NCBI GenBank assembly: GCA_963721905.1
Contig: CAVRMF010000026.1
Location: forward strand, 1 to 64,000
Origin: Roseiarcus sp963721905
GTDB lineage: Bacteria; Pseudomonadota; Alphaproteobacteria; Rhizobiales; Beijerinckiaceae
Direction: 5' to 3'
Length of the DNA stretch: 64,000 nucleotides
Shown: positions 20,401-28,990 of the stretch, in pieces
Layout of the letters: each line of letters starts with the position of its first letter
How positions within the stretch are numbered: position 1 is the stretch's first letter
Made by a program: the position numbers and the translations under genes
Notes under the pieces: model-generated
Databases searched by the model: none
What the model was told of the DNA's origin: nothing
Seen by the model: only the letters and a program-made list of their open reading frames with translations

Positions 20401-20900
20401 GTATCGAGACATCGTCGAGGAGCTTCTTGCGTCCGGAGCGACATGGATCGACGCGCATGGCGTCGGGAACGGCCGATCACACTTGAGGACATCCTCGTGA
20501 TCGCGCCATACAACGCGCAGGTTTCGAAATTCATGATCGATCTGCCGGGCGCCCGTGTCGGCACGGTCGATAAATTTCAGGGTCAGGAAGCGCCAATCGT
20601 CATCTATTCGCTGGCGACGTCGAGCTACGCGGACGCGCCGCGTGGCATGGAGTTCCTCTACTCCTCAACCGCCTCAACGTTGCGACCTCGCGCGCGAAAT
20701 GCCTCTGCATCCTTGTCGCCTCGCCCACCGTGTTCGAGGCAGAATGTCGCACTCCCCGCCAGATGCAGCTCGCCAACGCGTTCTGTCGTTACCTCGAAAT
20801 CGCAACACCGATTGGTCTTACATCGACGTCAGTCCGAGTTCCGACCCTAGTTTCGGACCGTCGCGACCCATCGCGCTATACAAATATCCGCCCTCTGTGA
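17409..20900 (+). pseudogene. TM0106-type RecB-like nuclease fused to UvrD/Upf1-like helicase, heavily frameshifted
   Basis: One gene of about 1,160 codons can be traced through all three frames. Residues 1-220 are RecB-like nuclease (VDTKLSRETK, QLCLYADL) with a cysteine cluster CAHCEIC...C suggesting an iron-sulfur site. An RNase H-like domain begins FFDLEGDPF near 18380. The helicase half has QGPPGAGKT (about 19680), VLFIDEAAQMSLANVL (about 20000), LLGDPQQLEQP (about 20080), VDKFQGQEAPIVIYS (about 20568) and NRLNVATSRAK (about 20668). The frame changes near 18480, 18630, 18940 and repeatedly to 20660, at least ten times. That density far exceeds the rest of the window, so this gene is dead or the local sequence is poor. 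The start is ATG 17409. Confidence 0.8.
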
Positions 20901-21705
20901 AGTTCCGTACCGAGTTGCCGAAGACGGCAACCGTCAAGATCAGGCGTAGGTTGAGAGGCGCCTAAGTTTCGCCTCCGCGGCCATCCAACTGCCGATTGCT
21001 CCCGCGTGAGCTGATGGTTTGTTCAGTTCGGCTAACGGTCCGGATGACCGCCGGTTTGTACGACCGGTTGTGCGCGCGACCTCCGCGCTCAGCCTAAGCC
21101 GGCTTATGGCGCAGGCTCCCGAATGCTGTCGGAGCTCCGCCTGGAACGGAACGTCGGGCGCGACGCCACGTTTCCGCAACACCTCCTGGACAAGAGATCG
21201 CGCGAATGGCGTTCAAGCGGCGACTGGCGGCGCGAGAGGCAAACTGCAATGGTCCATAACAAGGCCTTCGGAAAACTGCACCAGCGAGGCGGTGTCCGAA
21301 CAGACCGAATGCAGCCGCGCCACCATATCGGGCTTGAGCCAATCGTGCGCACGGTGGGTCGTGAACTTCGCCAGACACCCGTCGGATCCGGCCTCTCTGC
21401 GCCGCTCGTCTCCTTCGCCACCGCGTCGAAGGCCGCCGATTCGGCAAAGCGCATCCGCGTCGCGGACTCCGCGACCGTCGAGCTCGAGGCGGATGTCGGG
21501 GAGCCCGGCCCCCTGCGAACGTGAATATGGACGGTCGATTTCTTGGTCCCGCGCCTTGATCGCCAGCGGGGCCATCGCGCCATAGATCGCGCGACTTCGC
21601 CGAACCGGAACCTACGCGGGCTTTACGCACCCAATCACGCCCTCAGAGCACGCGTGATGAGCATCCTCACTTCAAGCGTTTGCTATCCGCCTCAAAAGGC
21701 CGGCA
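20901..21705. other. 805 bp without a confident gene
   Basis: Several overlapping frames exist, the best being 21213-21575 on the minus strand (120 codons), but none shows a domain, a ribosome site or consistent coding character. The stretch may be eroded coding DNA downstream of the minus-strand operon at 21.7-22.8 kb. Confidence 0.4.
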
Positions 21706-22254
21706 TTATTGTAGCGGCGACGAGTGCCGCTCGATCAGCGCCTTCATTTCCGCGGCCCTCTTAGGGTTATCGGTCGGACGCGGAAACATCGTCTGGGGTC
21801 GCTGATCGCTGGTGCGCCAGCAGATGATGCGTCCGTCATCGAGTAGAAGCGCCGGAAAGCTGGCTTGACCGCCGTCGACGAAGATCGCGATTCGAGCGGT
21901 AAAGCCGATCCGCGGAGCGACGCCGAAGTGTTGCACGGCCACGTTAGCGCCGCTAGCCGCGCACAGTTTCGGATAAGAGGGGAAGATGTCCTTCGCCTCG
22001 TCGGTGAGCAGATGGCTGGCGACGAACATAGGGCTGAGCTCGGTGCTCATCGAGGCGACGACCGATTCGCCCTCGATGGTGATGACTTCCGGTTCGGGCG
22101 AGGTCACGCGAAAGCGACCGAGGTAATGCAGTTTGAGTTGGTTTGTGTTCTCCGCCCGTCCTGCGGGAACTCTCAAATCGTTTTTGGTTTTCGGAGCGAG
22201 GCTATTTCTTTTTAGAACAGGACGGGCCCATGTCCTCCTGCCAGTGCGGCTCAT
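21706..22254 (-). CDS. hypothetical protein, third gene of HTH operon
   Basis: A 182-residue product not recognised. ATG 22254 is preceded by GAGGAAG at a suitable distance, and the upstream ORF stops at 22256, one base before it. The N-terminal 45 residues are basic; the rest is a mixed alpha/beta sequence (VITIEGESVVASMSTELSP, FTARIAIFVDGG, RIICWRTSDQ). No membrane segment is seen. Its position behind an excisionase-like regulator suggests a mobile-element accessory gene, an inference from context only. Confidence 0.55.
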   Translation of the reverse strand: MSRTGRRTWARPVLKRNSLAPKTKNDLRVPAGRAENTNQLKLHYLGRFRVTSPEPEVITIEGESVVASMSTELSPMFVASHLLTDEAKDIFPSYPKLCAASGANVAVQHFGVAPRIGFTARIAIFVDGGQASFPALLLDDGRIICWRTSDQRPQTMFPRPTDNPKRAAEMKALIERHSSPLQ

Positions 22255-22255
22255 T

Positions 22256-22615
22256 TCAGGCTTCCTCTAGAGAACAAGGCCAGGTGCGGGTGGAGTCCGA
22301 TCGTCCTGCGGGCGAGCGCTTCCCGCTCGGCGCGCCGTCCAGCCATTCGGCGACTATCGTCATGGGTCTATCCTGAGTGCTCTGCGCGCCTCGGCCTCCC
22401 GCGCCGCGAGCTAGGCTGGATCGCCTACTCGCTCCCCGTCGCCGCCATGGGCGCAGAGACCACTTGGCGACGAGTTGAAGCGGTTGCGTGATGAGGTGGG
22501 GCTCTTCAGCCTCGCGTCGGCACAGCACAGCGATGATGTCGAACTTGCCGCGGCCGAGTAAAGTCGTCGGGCATTCTCGGAATGCGCTCGCACTGGCGCG
22601 AGCCTCGGCAATCAT
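22256..22615 (-). CDS. hypothetical protein, second gene of HTH operon
   Basis: A 119-residue frame starting ATG 22615, which overlaps the stop of the HTH gene as ATGA. The first 55 residues look ordered (LLGRGKFDIIAVLCRREAEE) and the rest is Arg/Gly/Ser-rich, so the 3' half may be out of its ancestral frame. No domain is recognised. The tight overlaps on both sides are the main support. Confidence 0.45.
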   Translation of the reverse strand: MIAEARASASAFRECPTTLLGRGKFDIIAVLCRREAEEPHLITQPLQLVAKWSLRPWRRRGASRRSSLARGAGGRGAQSTQDRPMTIVAEWLDGAPSGKRSPAGRSDSTRTWPCSLEEA

Positions 22616-22803
22616 TCCGCGCCCTCCGTTAAGACGTCGTCGACCGCTTCCGCAGTAATAATGCGCCGACCCCGTACTTTGACGGACTTCAATTTTCCAG
22701 TCCCAATTAGTCGATAGGTCGTGGCGCGCGACCACCCCCCTCTTCGAGAGGCTTCCTTAACCGAGAGACCACGTCGCTCTTGTAGCTGCGTGTTGCTGGA
22801 CAT
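22612..22803 (-). CDS. excisionase/AlpA-like HTH protein
   Basis: A 63-residue DNA-binding protein. The sequence LSVKEASRRGGWSRATTYRLI followed by LKSVKVRGRRIIT is the HTH_17 pattern of Xis/AlpA proteins, which bind short sites near prophage or element ends and help excision or switch element genes on. ATG 22803 has GAGGA upstream; a second ATG at 22812 abuts that site and is less likely. It heads a three-gene operon reading leftward and faces an AT-rich region with repeated sequences. An integrase lies 2 kb to the right, consistent with a shared mobile element. Confidence 0.72.
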   Translation of the reverse strand: MSSNTQLQERRGLSVKEASRRGGWSRATTYRLIGTGKLKSVKVRGRRIITAEAVDDVLTEGAE

Positions 22804-22854
22804 TGACCGCATCCTCAGGTCGGCTCGGCGGATTCCAGGTCGTCGCTAGTGGTC

Positions 22855-23095
22855 TTTCTTAACGGCTGATTTCAATTTGTGCAAGTGTTCGTCAATATAT
22901 TTCCTGCCATTCTAAGTTGTTTCCATATCAGCAACCAACAGATGAGCGCTTTGTTAACTTGTGAATAGCAGGTTATCCAGTTGATACGATGCGTTTTGGC
23001 GCTATTATAGTTGCTATATTGGCAACCATTCATTCACTCGCAGCGAGCCTTTCGAGCCATTGCCGCAGCGACTTCGCGTCTAGTTATCCACAGGT
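22855..23095. promoter_or_regulatory. AT-rich control region with repeated motif and DnaA-box match
   Basis: This stretch is markedly richer in A+T than its surroundings. It contains two related copies of AGTTG...GCAACCA (22915-22937 and 23009-23028), the second nearly symmetrical, and an exact TTATCCACA at 23084-23092. It lies directly upstream of the HTH gene, so the repeats are plausible sites for that protein. An origin function is possible but a single DnaA box is weak evidence. The remainder up to 23273 contains no supported gene. Confidence 0.45.
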
Positions 23096-23273
23096 TAGTT
23101 CTATCTGGACAGCTATCTGCGCGTCCGGATCTGCGTGTCCGGCAGCGTGAAATTGTTTCGCCTATTGGACTTGGACGCGCCAACCGCCGACAGGGCGCGA
23201 CCGTGACAGCTCCGGTTACGCCCAAAAAGGCCGGCGTTGCGCCAGTGTCACCGGGTACGGCTCCGAAAAGCAC

Positions 23274-24307
23274 TCCTGATTACGCGGCAACGTCAGCCAG
23301 CTTTAGCAAGCGGTAAGGCATCGGGGTGGTCCTCAGCGCAACGAATGCGAGGCGGGGGATCATAGTTTCGAGATCGTATCGGCGATTAAATCGATATTCG
23401 AACTCCGCGAGATATCGAGGAACGTGTTTTTCTTGCACGGCTCGGTAGGTCCCACAAGGGCGGCTTTGATATTGCCCAACGCGGTATTGACCCATTTGAA
23501 AGCAGGGGTGCGAGCCGCTTGCTTGCCGCTTCCGGTCTTGATTGAGGTGTGGAGGCATCCGGCTTGGGTGACAGCGGCGAAGCATGCCAGACCGTCGGAG
23601 ACGATGTTGACGTCCGGGTTGAGCGCGGTGCTCGCGAGCTTTCGGATCGCAAAGCTGCTGAAGGCTTTGATCGGCCGAAGGATGATTTGATCTGGCTTGC
23701 CATCGTCCGTTGTCGCGATAGCGGCGACGAACGGCGTCTTGCCTGTTGCGCGCCGCGCCCGCGGCGGACGGACCGGGCGCGCGGATATAAGCGTCGTCCA
23801 TCTGGACGTTGCCCTTCAAGCGTTTGCTCGCGTTACGCTCCAGCATGACTTGAGCGAGCTTGTGCTTCTCATCCAGGCAGCTGTCTGGGTGACGCCAAGG
23901 CGTCGACCGAGTTCGATGCTGGAAATGCCCTTCTTCGATTGCGTGACCAGGTAGATCGTCTTGAACCAGATGCGCAGCGGCAGCTTACTCGAAGCGAAGA
24001 TCGTTCCCGCTTTGACAGAGGTCTGCTTGCGACACGCGTTGCACTGGAATAGACGCCGCGCGCCGCGCGTGACGACGCAGTGATCGGCGCCATTGCACCC
24101 AGGACATTCGAACCCGTTCGGCACGCGCCATTTGACGAGCGCCGCATGACATTGCTCTTCGGTTCCGTAAATCTCGGCGAAACGAGCCTCGCTGAGGCCT
24201 TCTGGAACTGGACCTGATTGCGCGCCATCGGAGAACCCCTGCGAAAACAGCATGTTCATGCTTTGTTCTACTCAAAACCTGAGGCTGACGCAAGCGCGTA
24301 ATCAGGA
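23274..24307 (-). mobile_element. IS1595-family insertion sequence (degraded)
   Basis: Bounded by imperfect inverted repeats: TCCTGATTACGCG at 23274-23286, extending to GTCAGCC at about 23298, and its mirror ending at 24307. It encloses a broken ISXO2-like transposase. The flanking 8 bp (AAAAGCAC and AAGCATTT) do not match, so no clean target duplication is visible. It separates the HTH operon from the integrase remnant at 24351. Confidence 0.8.
23280..24259 (-). pseudogene. IS1595 (ISXO2-like) transposase, several frameshifts
   Basis: The N-terminal part (24259 to about 23850) includes the zinc-ribbon-like CPGC...CNAC typical of IS1595 and the HTH region GISSIELGRRLGVTQTAAW. The frame then shifts; the next segment contains the catalytic QMDDAYI (about 23800), after which a different frame carries the DDE core (SDGLACFAAVTQAGC, 23560-23610) and the first frame returns for the C-terminal FEYRFNRRYDL...MPYRLLKLADV, ending at 23280. 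At least three indels make it inactive as written. Confidence 0.85.
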
Positions 24308-24350
24308 AAGCATTTGAGGAAAGACTGTTTCGATGGCCTCACATCGGCCG

Positions 24351-24533
24351 CTAGAACACGACGACGTTCTCGTCGGCCGCGCCCTCGCAATGCCGCGCCC
24401 AGGCGTCCATGAGCTCGCGCCGTCGCGCCAGCGCGTCGGATCGCCGGTAAGCGTGCTCGGCTTTGTCGCTGATGACGTGCGCGAGGGCGTGCTCGGCGAG
24501 CTTACGCGCGAAATGTGTCTCGTTCCCGCCTTA
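24351..24533 (-). pseudogene. C-terminal remnant of a P4-type integrase
   Basis: About 60 codons reading HFARKLAEHALAHVISDKAE and then YRRSDALARRRELMDAWA, closing with a TAG at 24351. This is the characteristic C-terminus of P4/CP4-type tyrosine integrases after the catalytic Tyr region. The rest of the gene is missing; a complete, different integrase begins 17 bases upstream. It points to an earlier element at the same place. Confidence 0.72.
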
Positions 24534-24549
24534 TGTCACAACCGCAACG

Positions 24550-25758
24550 CTAGGCGCGCCTGCGGATCGCGATCAGGTTGTCTTCGCCAGCTGCAAGCGC
24601 ATCTAGCAGGTCGGCCACCGCTTGCAGAGTGTTGGCCACCTCGGCGCCGTAGCGGCTCTGATTGTAGCCGTCGTGCAGGTCGCCGCCGATATCGCTGTGG
24701 CCGAGCAGCGCGGAGACGACGTGCGGCGGATGGCCGAGGTCGCCCGCCAAAGTGGCGCAGGTCCGCCGCAACGCGTGCGGCGTCACCTCGAAGCCAAGCC
24801 GCCGCTCCATTTGCTCCGACCAGCGCGACCAGTCCGACAAGCGCGCCCCGCCCTCCTTGGTGAACACCGGCGCGTCCGCCTCGCCCGGCTGAAGCCCGTC
24901 CAACAGAGCGCGCGCCTGCCGCGACAAGGGTATGACATGATCCTGCTTCGCCCGCTTCCCGTTGGGCCGAGTGTTCTTCCGCCGTGCCCCCGGAATGGTC
25001 CAGAGACCGGCTTTGATCTCGCCCCAAGTCGCGCCGCACACTTCCTCTTTCCGGGCAGCGGTGAGCAGCATGAAGCGGGCGGCGGCCCCGGCCCCGCGCG
25101 CCTCCAAGGCGCCGAGCAGGGCGCCGACCTCGCCGCGCGTCAGCACCCTCTGCTTCGGCGCGGCCTGCGTCGGCGCTTCCAGCGGCTCGCCCTTGGTCAT
25201 CAGCCCGCGCTTAGAGGCCCACCGGACGATCGGCCGAAAACCGGCGGCGACCCGCTTCGCCGACGCCTTCGAGCGCCACCCGTCGATCGCCAGCTGCAGC
25301 TCCTCCGCGCGAACGTCGAGGGCGGGTCTGATGAGATACCGGGCGAATACGCGTTCGATCAGGGATCGAGACGCGGCTCCCGACCTCAACGCCGCGCCCG
25401 GCCCCTGCTCGTAGTAGGCTGCGATGACCGAGCCGAGCGTGCCGATGCCGTTCGCCGCCGCCTTGCGGCGCGCGGTCCTCGCCCGGCGGAGGCCGCCGGG
25501 GTCCTCGCCCCTCGCGATCGCCGCACGCATCTGCTCGGCCGCCTTGCGCGCCTCGGCGAGGCCAAGCCCCTTGCCGACGGCGATGCGCTGCCGCACGCCG
25601 TCGACGCGGATGCTGAGCGACCACGAAATTCGTCCGTTCGGCGCGAGCCGGGCGCGAAGGCCGGGCGTCGCCCCGTCGATCCGCTCCAGAGTGCGATCGG
25701 GATCGGGCCGCCATCTTTCGAGCTGCTTGGCGTAGAGCGGCGCGGCGCGTTTCGGCAT
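24550..25758 (-). CDS. tyrosine-type site-specific integrase
   Basis: A complete 402-residue recombinase. An N-terminal Arm-type DNA-binding domain covers about 1-95, a core-binding SAM-like region about 105-190, and the catalytic domain about 205-395. Visible catalytic residues are Arg 236 (TAARKEE), a Lys in 268-271, His 328 and Arg 331 (HALRR), His 354 (LLGHSD) and a candidate nucleophile Tyr 365 (HDGYNQ). ATG 25758 follows AAGGAAAG. It is undamaged, unlike most island genes. No tRNA or clear att duplication is visible; a 9-bp direct repeat sits just upstream. Confidence 0.88.
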   Translation of the reverse strand: MPKRAAPLYAKQLERWRPDPDRTLERIDGATPGLRARLAPNGRISWSLSIRVDGVRQRIAVGKGLGLAEARKAAEQMRAAIARGEDPGGLRRARTARRKAAANGIGTLGSVIAAYYEQGPGAALRSGAASRSLIERVFARYLIRPALDVRAEELQLAIDGWRSKASAKRVAAGFRPIVRWASKRGLMTKGEPLEAPTQAAPKQRVLTRGEVGALLGALEARGAGAAARFMLLTAARKEEVCGATWGEIKAGLWTIPGARRKNTRPNGKRAKQDHVIPLSRQARALLDGLQPGEADAPVFTKEGGARLSDWSRWSEQMERRLGFEVTPHALRRTCATLAGDLGHPPHVVSALLGHSDIGGDLHDGYNQSRYGAEVANTLQAVADLLDALAAGEDNLIAIRRRA

Positions 25759-25783
25759 CGAGCGATCTTTCCTTGCAAATGTC

Positions 25784-25803
25784 TAGGACCCACTTAGGAC
25801 CCA
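25784..25803. repeat. tandem 9-bp direct repeat upstream of integrase
   Basis: TAGGACCCA occurs twice with an 11-base period, one helical turn, 26 bases before the integrase start. Such spacing suits an arm-type or regulatory binding site, but chance is possible. Confidence 0.35.
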
Positions 25804-25930
25804 AAGTCGGTGAGCTTCGGCGCGACGCCGAGCTTCATCGAGAGACAAATAATAGATCGCAAGCCACGCTATTTCAATGCTTTTTTGACCTTGCTGAAAC
25901 TTCCTGCGACAGCCTGAGACGGCTCTGATC

Positions 25931-25949
25931 TTATCAGGGAGATAACAGG
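25931..25949 (+). repeat. partial copy of the AACAGG repeat, left of the IS3 element
   Basis: TTATCAGGGAGATAACAGG matches the right end of the 156-162 bp repeat family seen at 27384, 33361 and 46021. It lies 18 bp left of the IS3/IS30 element, in opposite orientation to the copy on the right side of that element. Confidence 0.6.
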
Positions 25950-25982
25950 AGGACTGCACCCCGTGGCTGAGACACGGCTAAT

Positions 25983-26312
25983 TCAGTGACACGGCCTCCT
26001 CCTGGTTTGCCTGGTTGCGATTGTCCCGACCGAGTTCGGCTTCGCCGATAGCCCAAACAACGATGGCGGCATGCCCCCTGCCTTCCTGAACCATCGTGTT
26101 CCTACCGCCTGCGGGACACCGACGCCGACCGCAGCATCTTCACTCGTCGTGCCTGCCGAATCGCTGCCCAAAATCGCCGCCGCTCCTCTCGCCCTGCCAC
26201 CGGCGGTCGACCTGGTGAGAACAAGCGCACCCGCCCAGAACGATCCGAGCGCCGTTTTCGAATGTTCATCGCAACTCCCGTCAAGGTGTTGCGACGACCA
26301 CTTGAATCCGCC
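25983..26312 (-). pseudogene. N-terminal fragment of an IS30-family transposase
   Basis: The segment FKWSSQHLDGSCDEHSKTAL and the following WAGALVLTRSTAG, SSEDAAVGVGVPQAVGTRWF-like run and GGMPPSLFGLSAKP are the typical opening of alphaproteobacterial IS30 transposases. The fragment stops before the SGRYLSFAERE part and the catalytic domain. It is fused in frame to IS3 orfB after SDRGVQ near 26312 and ends in 20 unrelated residues. Confidence 0.7.
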
Positions 26313-27323
26313 CTGCACGCCGCGGTCGGAATGATGGATGAGGCTGTCGGGCGACGGATTGCGGGCCTCGAGCGCCATGTCGAGGGCCTCGATCGCCAGG
26401 CCCGCCTCGAGATGGTCGGCGATCGCAAAGCCCACGACCTTGCGCGAGAACGCGTCGAGGATCGCCGCCAGATAGATGAAGTCTTCCGCCAGCCGCACGT
26501 AGGTAATGTCGGCGACCCAGATCTGATCGAGCCCGGTGGGAATGAGGCCGCGCGTGCGGTTGGGGACGATGGCGAAGCCATGCCGGCTCTCGGTGGTGCG
26601 CGGGACGAAGGGCTTGGCGCGCTGGCTCAACAGGTTGTCCTCGCGCGTCAGTCGGCGCACCCGCTTGTCGTTGACGAAAAGCCCGCGGTCCCTGAGCTCT
26701 TTGGCGATGCGGCGATAGCCGTAATGGCGGTTGTCGAGCGCGATCTGCTGGATGAGATCGCGCAAGTCCGCATCGTCGCGCTTGGGCGAATGCGGCCCGA
26801 AATGCCGGTAGTAGCCGGCGCGCGACACCCCGCTGATGCCGCACAGCCGTTCGACGTTGGCGTCGTTCTGGGAAAAGCCTTGCGACCCGGCGCCGGTCAT
26901 TTCCTGGATGACCGCGTAGAGGTGGGCGCGCCGTCGCTTCGGCTCGTCGCGTCCCAGAGCCGCAAGGCTTCGCGAAAAAAATGCAGATCCGCCTGCTGGC
27001 GGCCGACCAGGCGTTCGAGCTCGGCGATGCGCGCCTTGGCTTTGGCGAGCTCGGCGAGATTGGCGGCGGACGGGACGGCGTCCGAAGAGGACGACGGCTC
27101 GGACGGCGCCAATCCCGCTCGAATTCCACCCCGGCTTCGGACCCCGCTTGCGATTCAGCCCCGCAACCCCCATCGCCCGATAGGCCGCCCACCAGTCATA
27201 CAAAAGCTTCGGCCTGATCCCAGCCTCCTCGGCGACCGCGGCCACCCGCTCGCCCCCCTCAAGACGCAGCACCAGCCGCTGCTTCAACTCGCTGGAAAAC
27301 ACCCGCGCCCCTGGTTTTGACAT
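26313..27323 (-). pseudogene. IS3-family transposase orfA/orfB, frameshifted and 3'-truncated
   Basis: OrfA starts at 27323 with an HTH region (ELKQRLVLRLEGGERVAAVA). Its coiled-coil part (NLAELAKAKARIAELERLVG) is in another frame after about 27115, so orfA carries a shift of its own. OrfB supplies the rve integrase core: YGYRRIAKELRDRG, the first catalytic Asp in WVADITYV, and the second in HHSDRGVQ. The last part including the catalytic Glu is missing, replaced by IS30 sequence. The element cannot move by itself. Confidence 0.8.
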
Positions 27324-27383
27324 GGTCCCTCCTCGGAAGCCATGTCACCCAATTAACGTGTCTCAGTTTAAGGGCGCACTCCA

Positions 27384-27545
27384 CCTGTTAGCTCCCTGTT
27401 GTGCGCGAATTATCTGCCTGATATTTATCTGTTCCGCGGCGCAGGCAGTTTTGGCGCAAGTAATTGTAATTAAAGGTATTCTATCGACGAGACCGGATCG
27501 GAAGCGCGCGATTCTCCCTGTTTTCTCCCTGCCAGCAGGGAATTC
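27384..27545 (-). repeat. AACAGG-rich repeat, copy A (inverted)
   Basis: On the minus strand this 162-bp unit begins GAATTCCCTGCTGGCAGGG, a palindrome, continues GAGAAAACAGGGAGAATCGCG, and ends with repeated AACAGG units. Length and both ends match copy B at 33361; the central 80 bp diverge. It fills the gap between the IS3 element and the SDR gene and contains no gene. Confidence 0.75.
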
Positions 27546-27611
27546 GAGCTTCGAGATTCGACCCGTTTCGCGGCACAACCCGGTCGCTCATTCCCGACCT
27601 CTGGGACCGCG

Positions 27612-28358
27612 ATGTCCAAAGCCCTTCTGATCACCGGCGCGTCGCGCGGCATCGGCCGCGCCTCGGCCTTGCTCGCGGCCAAGCACGGCTGGTCGGTCGG
27701 GGTCAACTACCGCAATGACGTCGACGCGGCGGAGGAGGTCGTGCGCACGATCGCCAAGGCCGGCGGCCGGGCGGTCCCCTTGAAGGGCGACGTCGCCATC
27801 GAAGCCGACATCGTCGCCATCTTCGAACAGGCGACGCAGGCGCTGGGCCTCCTGACCGGGGTCGTGGTCAACGCCGGGATCGTCGCGCCGACCGCGCGGC
27901 TCGTCGAGATGAGCGCCGAGCGCATGCGGCGCATTTTCGAGGTCAACGTGCTCGGCGCCTATCTCACGGCGCGTGAGGCCGCGCGGCGCATGTCGACCTC
28001 GTCAGGGGGCGCAGGCGGTTCGATCGTGCTGATGTCCTCGGCCGCCTCTCGCCTGGGCTCGCCGAACCTCTATGTCGATTACGCTGGCTCGAAAGGCGCG
28101 ATCGATACGCTGACGCTGGGGCTCGCCAAGGAGCTCGGCCCCGAGGGCGTGCGCGTCAACGCCATCCGGCCGGGACTGGTCGACACGCAGATTCACGCGA
28201 GCGGCGGCGAGCCCGACCGCGCCCGCACGCTTGGACGCACGAGCCCTCTCGGGCGGCCGGGCACGCCGGACGAGATCGCGGAAGCGGCCGTCTGGCTCAT
28301 CAGCGACGCCGCTTCTTATGTGACCGGCGCGCTCCTCGATGTCAGCGGCGGGCGGTGA
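27612..28358 (+). CDS. SDR-family NAD(P)-dependent oxidoreductase
   Basis: A 248-residue classical short-chain dehydrogenase. The cofactor motif GASRGIG is at 9-15, NAG at 87-89, the catalytic Ser near 142 and Tyr 157/Lys 161 (YAGSK). The C-terminal PGLVDTQI and the final VTGALLDVSGG are also typical. NYRND after the second strand suggests NADP(H) preference. It resembles FabG-like sugar or alcohol dehydrogenases; the substrate cannot be told. It is the first intact gene right of the island. Confidence 0.88.
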   Translation: MSKALLITGASRGIGRASALLAAKHGWSVGVNYRNDVDAAEEVVRTIAKAGGRAVPLKGDVAIEADIVAIFEQATQALGLLTGVVVNAGIVAPTARLVEMSAERMRRIFEVNVLGAYLTAREAARRMSTSSGGAGGSIVLMSSAASRLGSPNLYVDYAGSKGAIDTLTLGLAKELGPEGVRVNAIRPGLVDTQIHASGGEPDRARTLGRTSPLGRPGTPDEIAEAAVWLISDAASYVTGALLDVSGGR

Positions 28359-28389
28359 GCGCCGCAACGGCGCAAGTGACGCGTCGGGT

Positions 28390-28758
28390 CTAGCGGAACA
28401 ACGGCGAAACGAAGATCGCCAGCGCGATGAGCTGGGCGACAGTGAAAGCGGCGGTGCGCAGCGGCTGCCGACCGGCGAGATAGGCCGCCAGGTGGCCGAC
28501 GCGCACGAGGATGTAGAGAACCGCGAGGATATCGACGATGCGGCTCGGGCCGCCGACCATATGCGCGACGATCACCGCCGCGGCGAACCATGGAAAGGTC
28601 TCGAGCCCGTTGAGATGGGCGCCGTAGGCCCGGACGGACTGTCCGACCAGTTGGCCGACCTGGAACCGCGGCTGGTCGGGGTCGATGCCCTTGACAAAGC
28701 CAAAGGCGACATAGGGCAAAATTTGCGCGATGAGGATGCACCAGATGGCGATAGTCAT
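28390..28758 (-). CDS. MAPEG-family membrane protein
   Basis: A 122-residue protein with four hydrophobic helices and the MAPEG-type segment VRAYGAHLNGLETFPWFAAA, which includes the conserved N-x-x-E. MAPEG proteins are related to microsomal glutathione transferases; bacterial members are mostly uncharacterised. ATG 28758 has GGAGGAGA upstream, and the in-frame start at 28812 lacks one. It converges with the SDR gene 31 bp away. Confidence 0.85.
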   Translation of the reverse strand: MTIAIWCILIAQILPYVAFGFVKGIDPDQPRFQVGQLVGQSVRAYGAHLNGLETFPWFAAAVIVAHMVGGPSRIVDILAVLYILVRVGHLAAYLAGRQPLRTAAFTVAQLIALAIFVSPLFR

Positions 28759-28990
28759 GGAATTGTCTCCTCCCCGCCGCCCGCGCGCGGCGTGACCGAA
28801 CCGTCGCGTCAATCGCCGCGTCTTGTCAATGCGGACGCCGCTTGCCGCTCGGGTTGCGGCCGACTTGCCGGTCGCCCGACGTAACGCTTTGACTTCAAAC
28901 GGGAATATAATCTCGAAGCAGGCGCTGCCCGCTATGGCGCGAGGCGCCGGAATCGGCTAGACCCTCGCCCATGCGATTTGAGGGCACGAA

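Larger units (their letters stand above)
25968..27365 (-). mobile_element. IS3-family element with an internal IS30-family fragment
   Basis: The terminal repeats begin TGAGACACG (25968) and end CGTGTCTCA (27365), with further matches inside (TAATT, GTGACA). The right 1 kb is IS3 orfA/orfB; about 300 bp at the left encode the N-terminus of an IS30 transposase in place of the end of orfB. Flanks (GGC and GTT) show no target duplication. Both flanks carry inward-facing ends of the AACAGG repeat. Confidence 0.75.

Noticed and set aside
23084..23092. Single DnaA box as evidence for a chromosomal or plasmid origin
   Set aside because: One box without a cluster, replication initiator gene or GC-skew data is insufficient; recorded only as part of a control region.
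26262..27320. 352-codon plus-strand frame in the IS3 element
   Set aside because: Shadow of the transposase frames; composition reflects the opposite strand.
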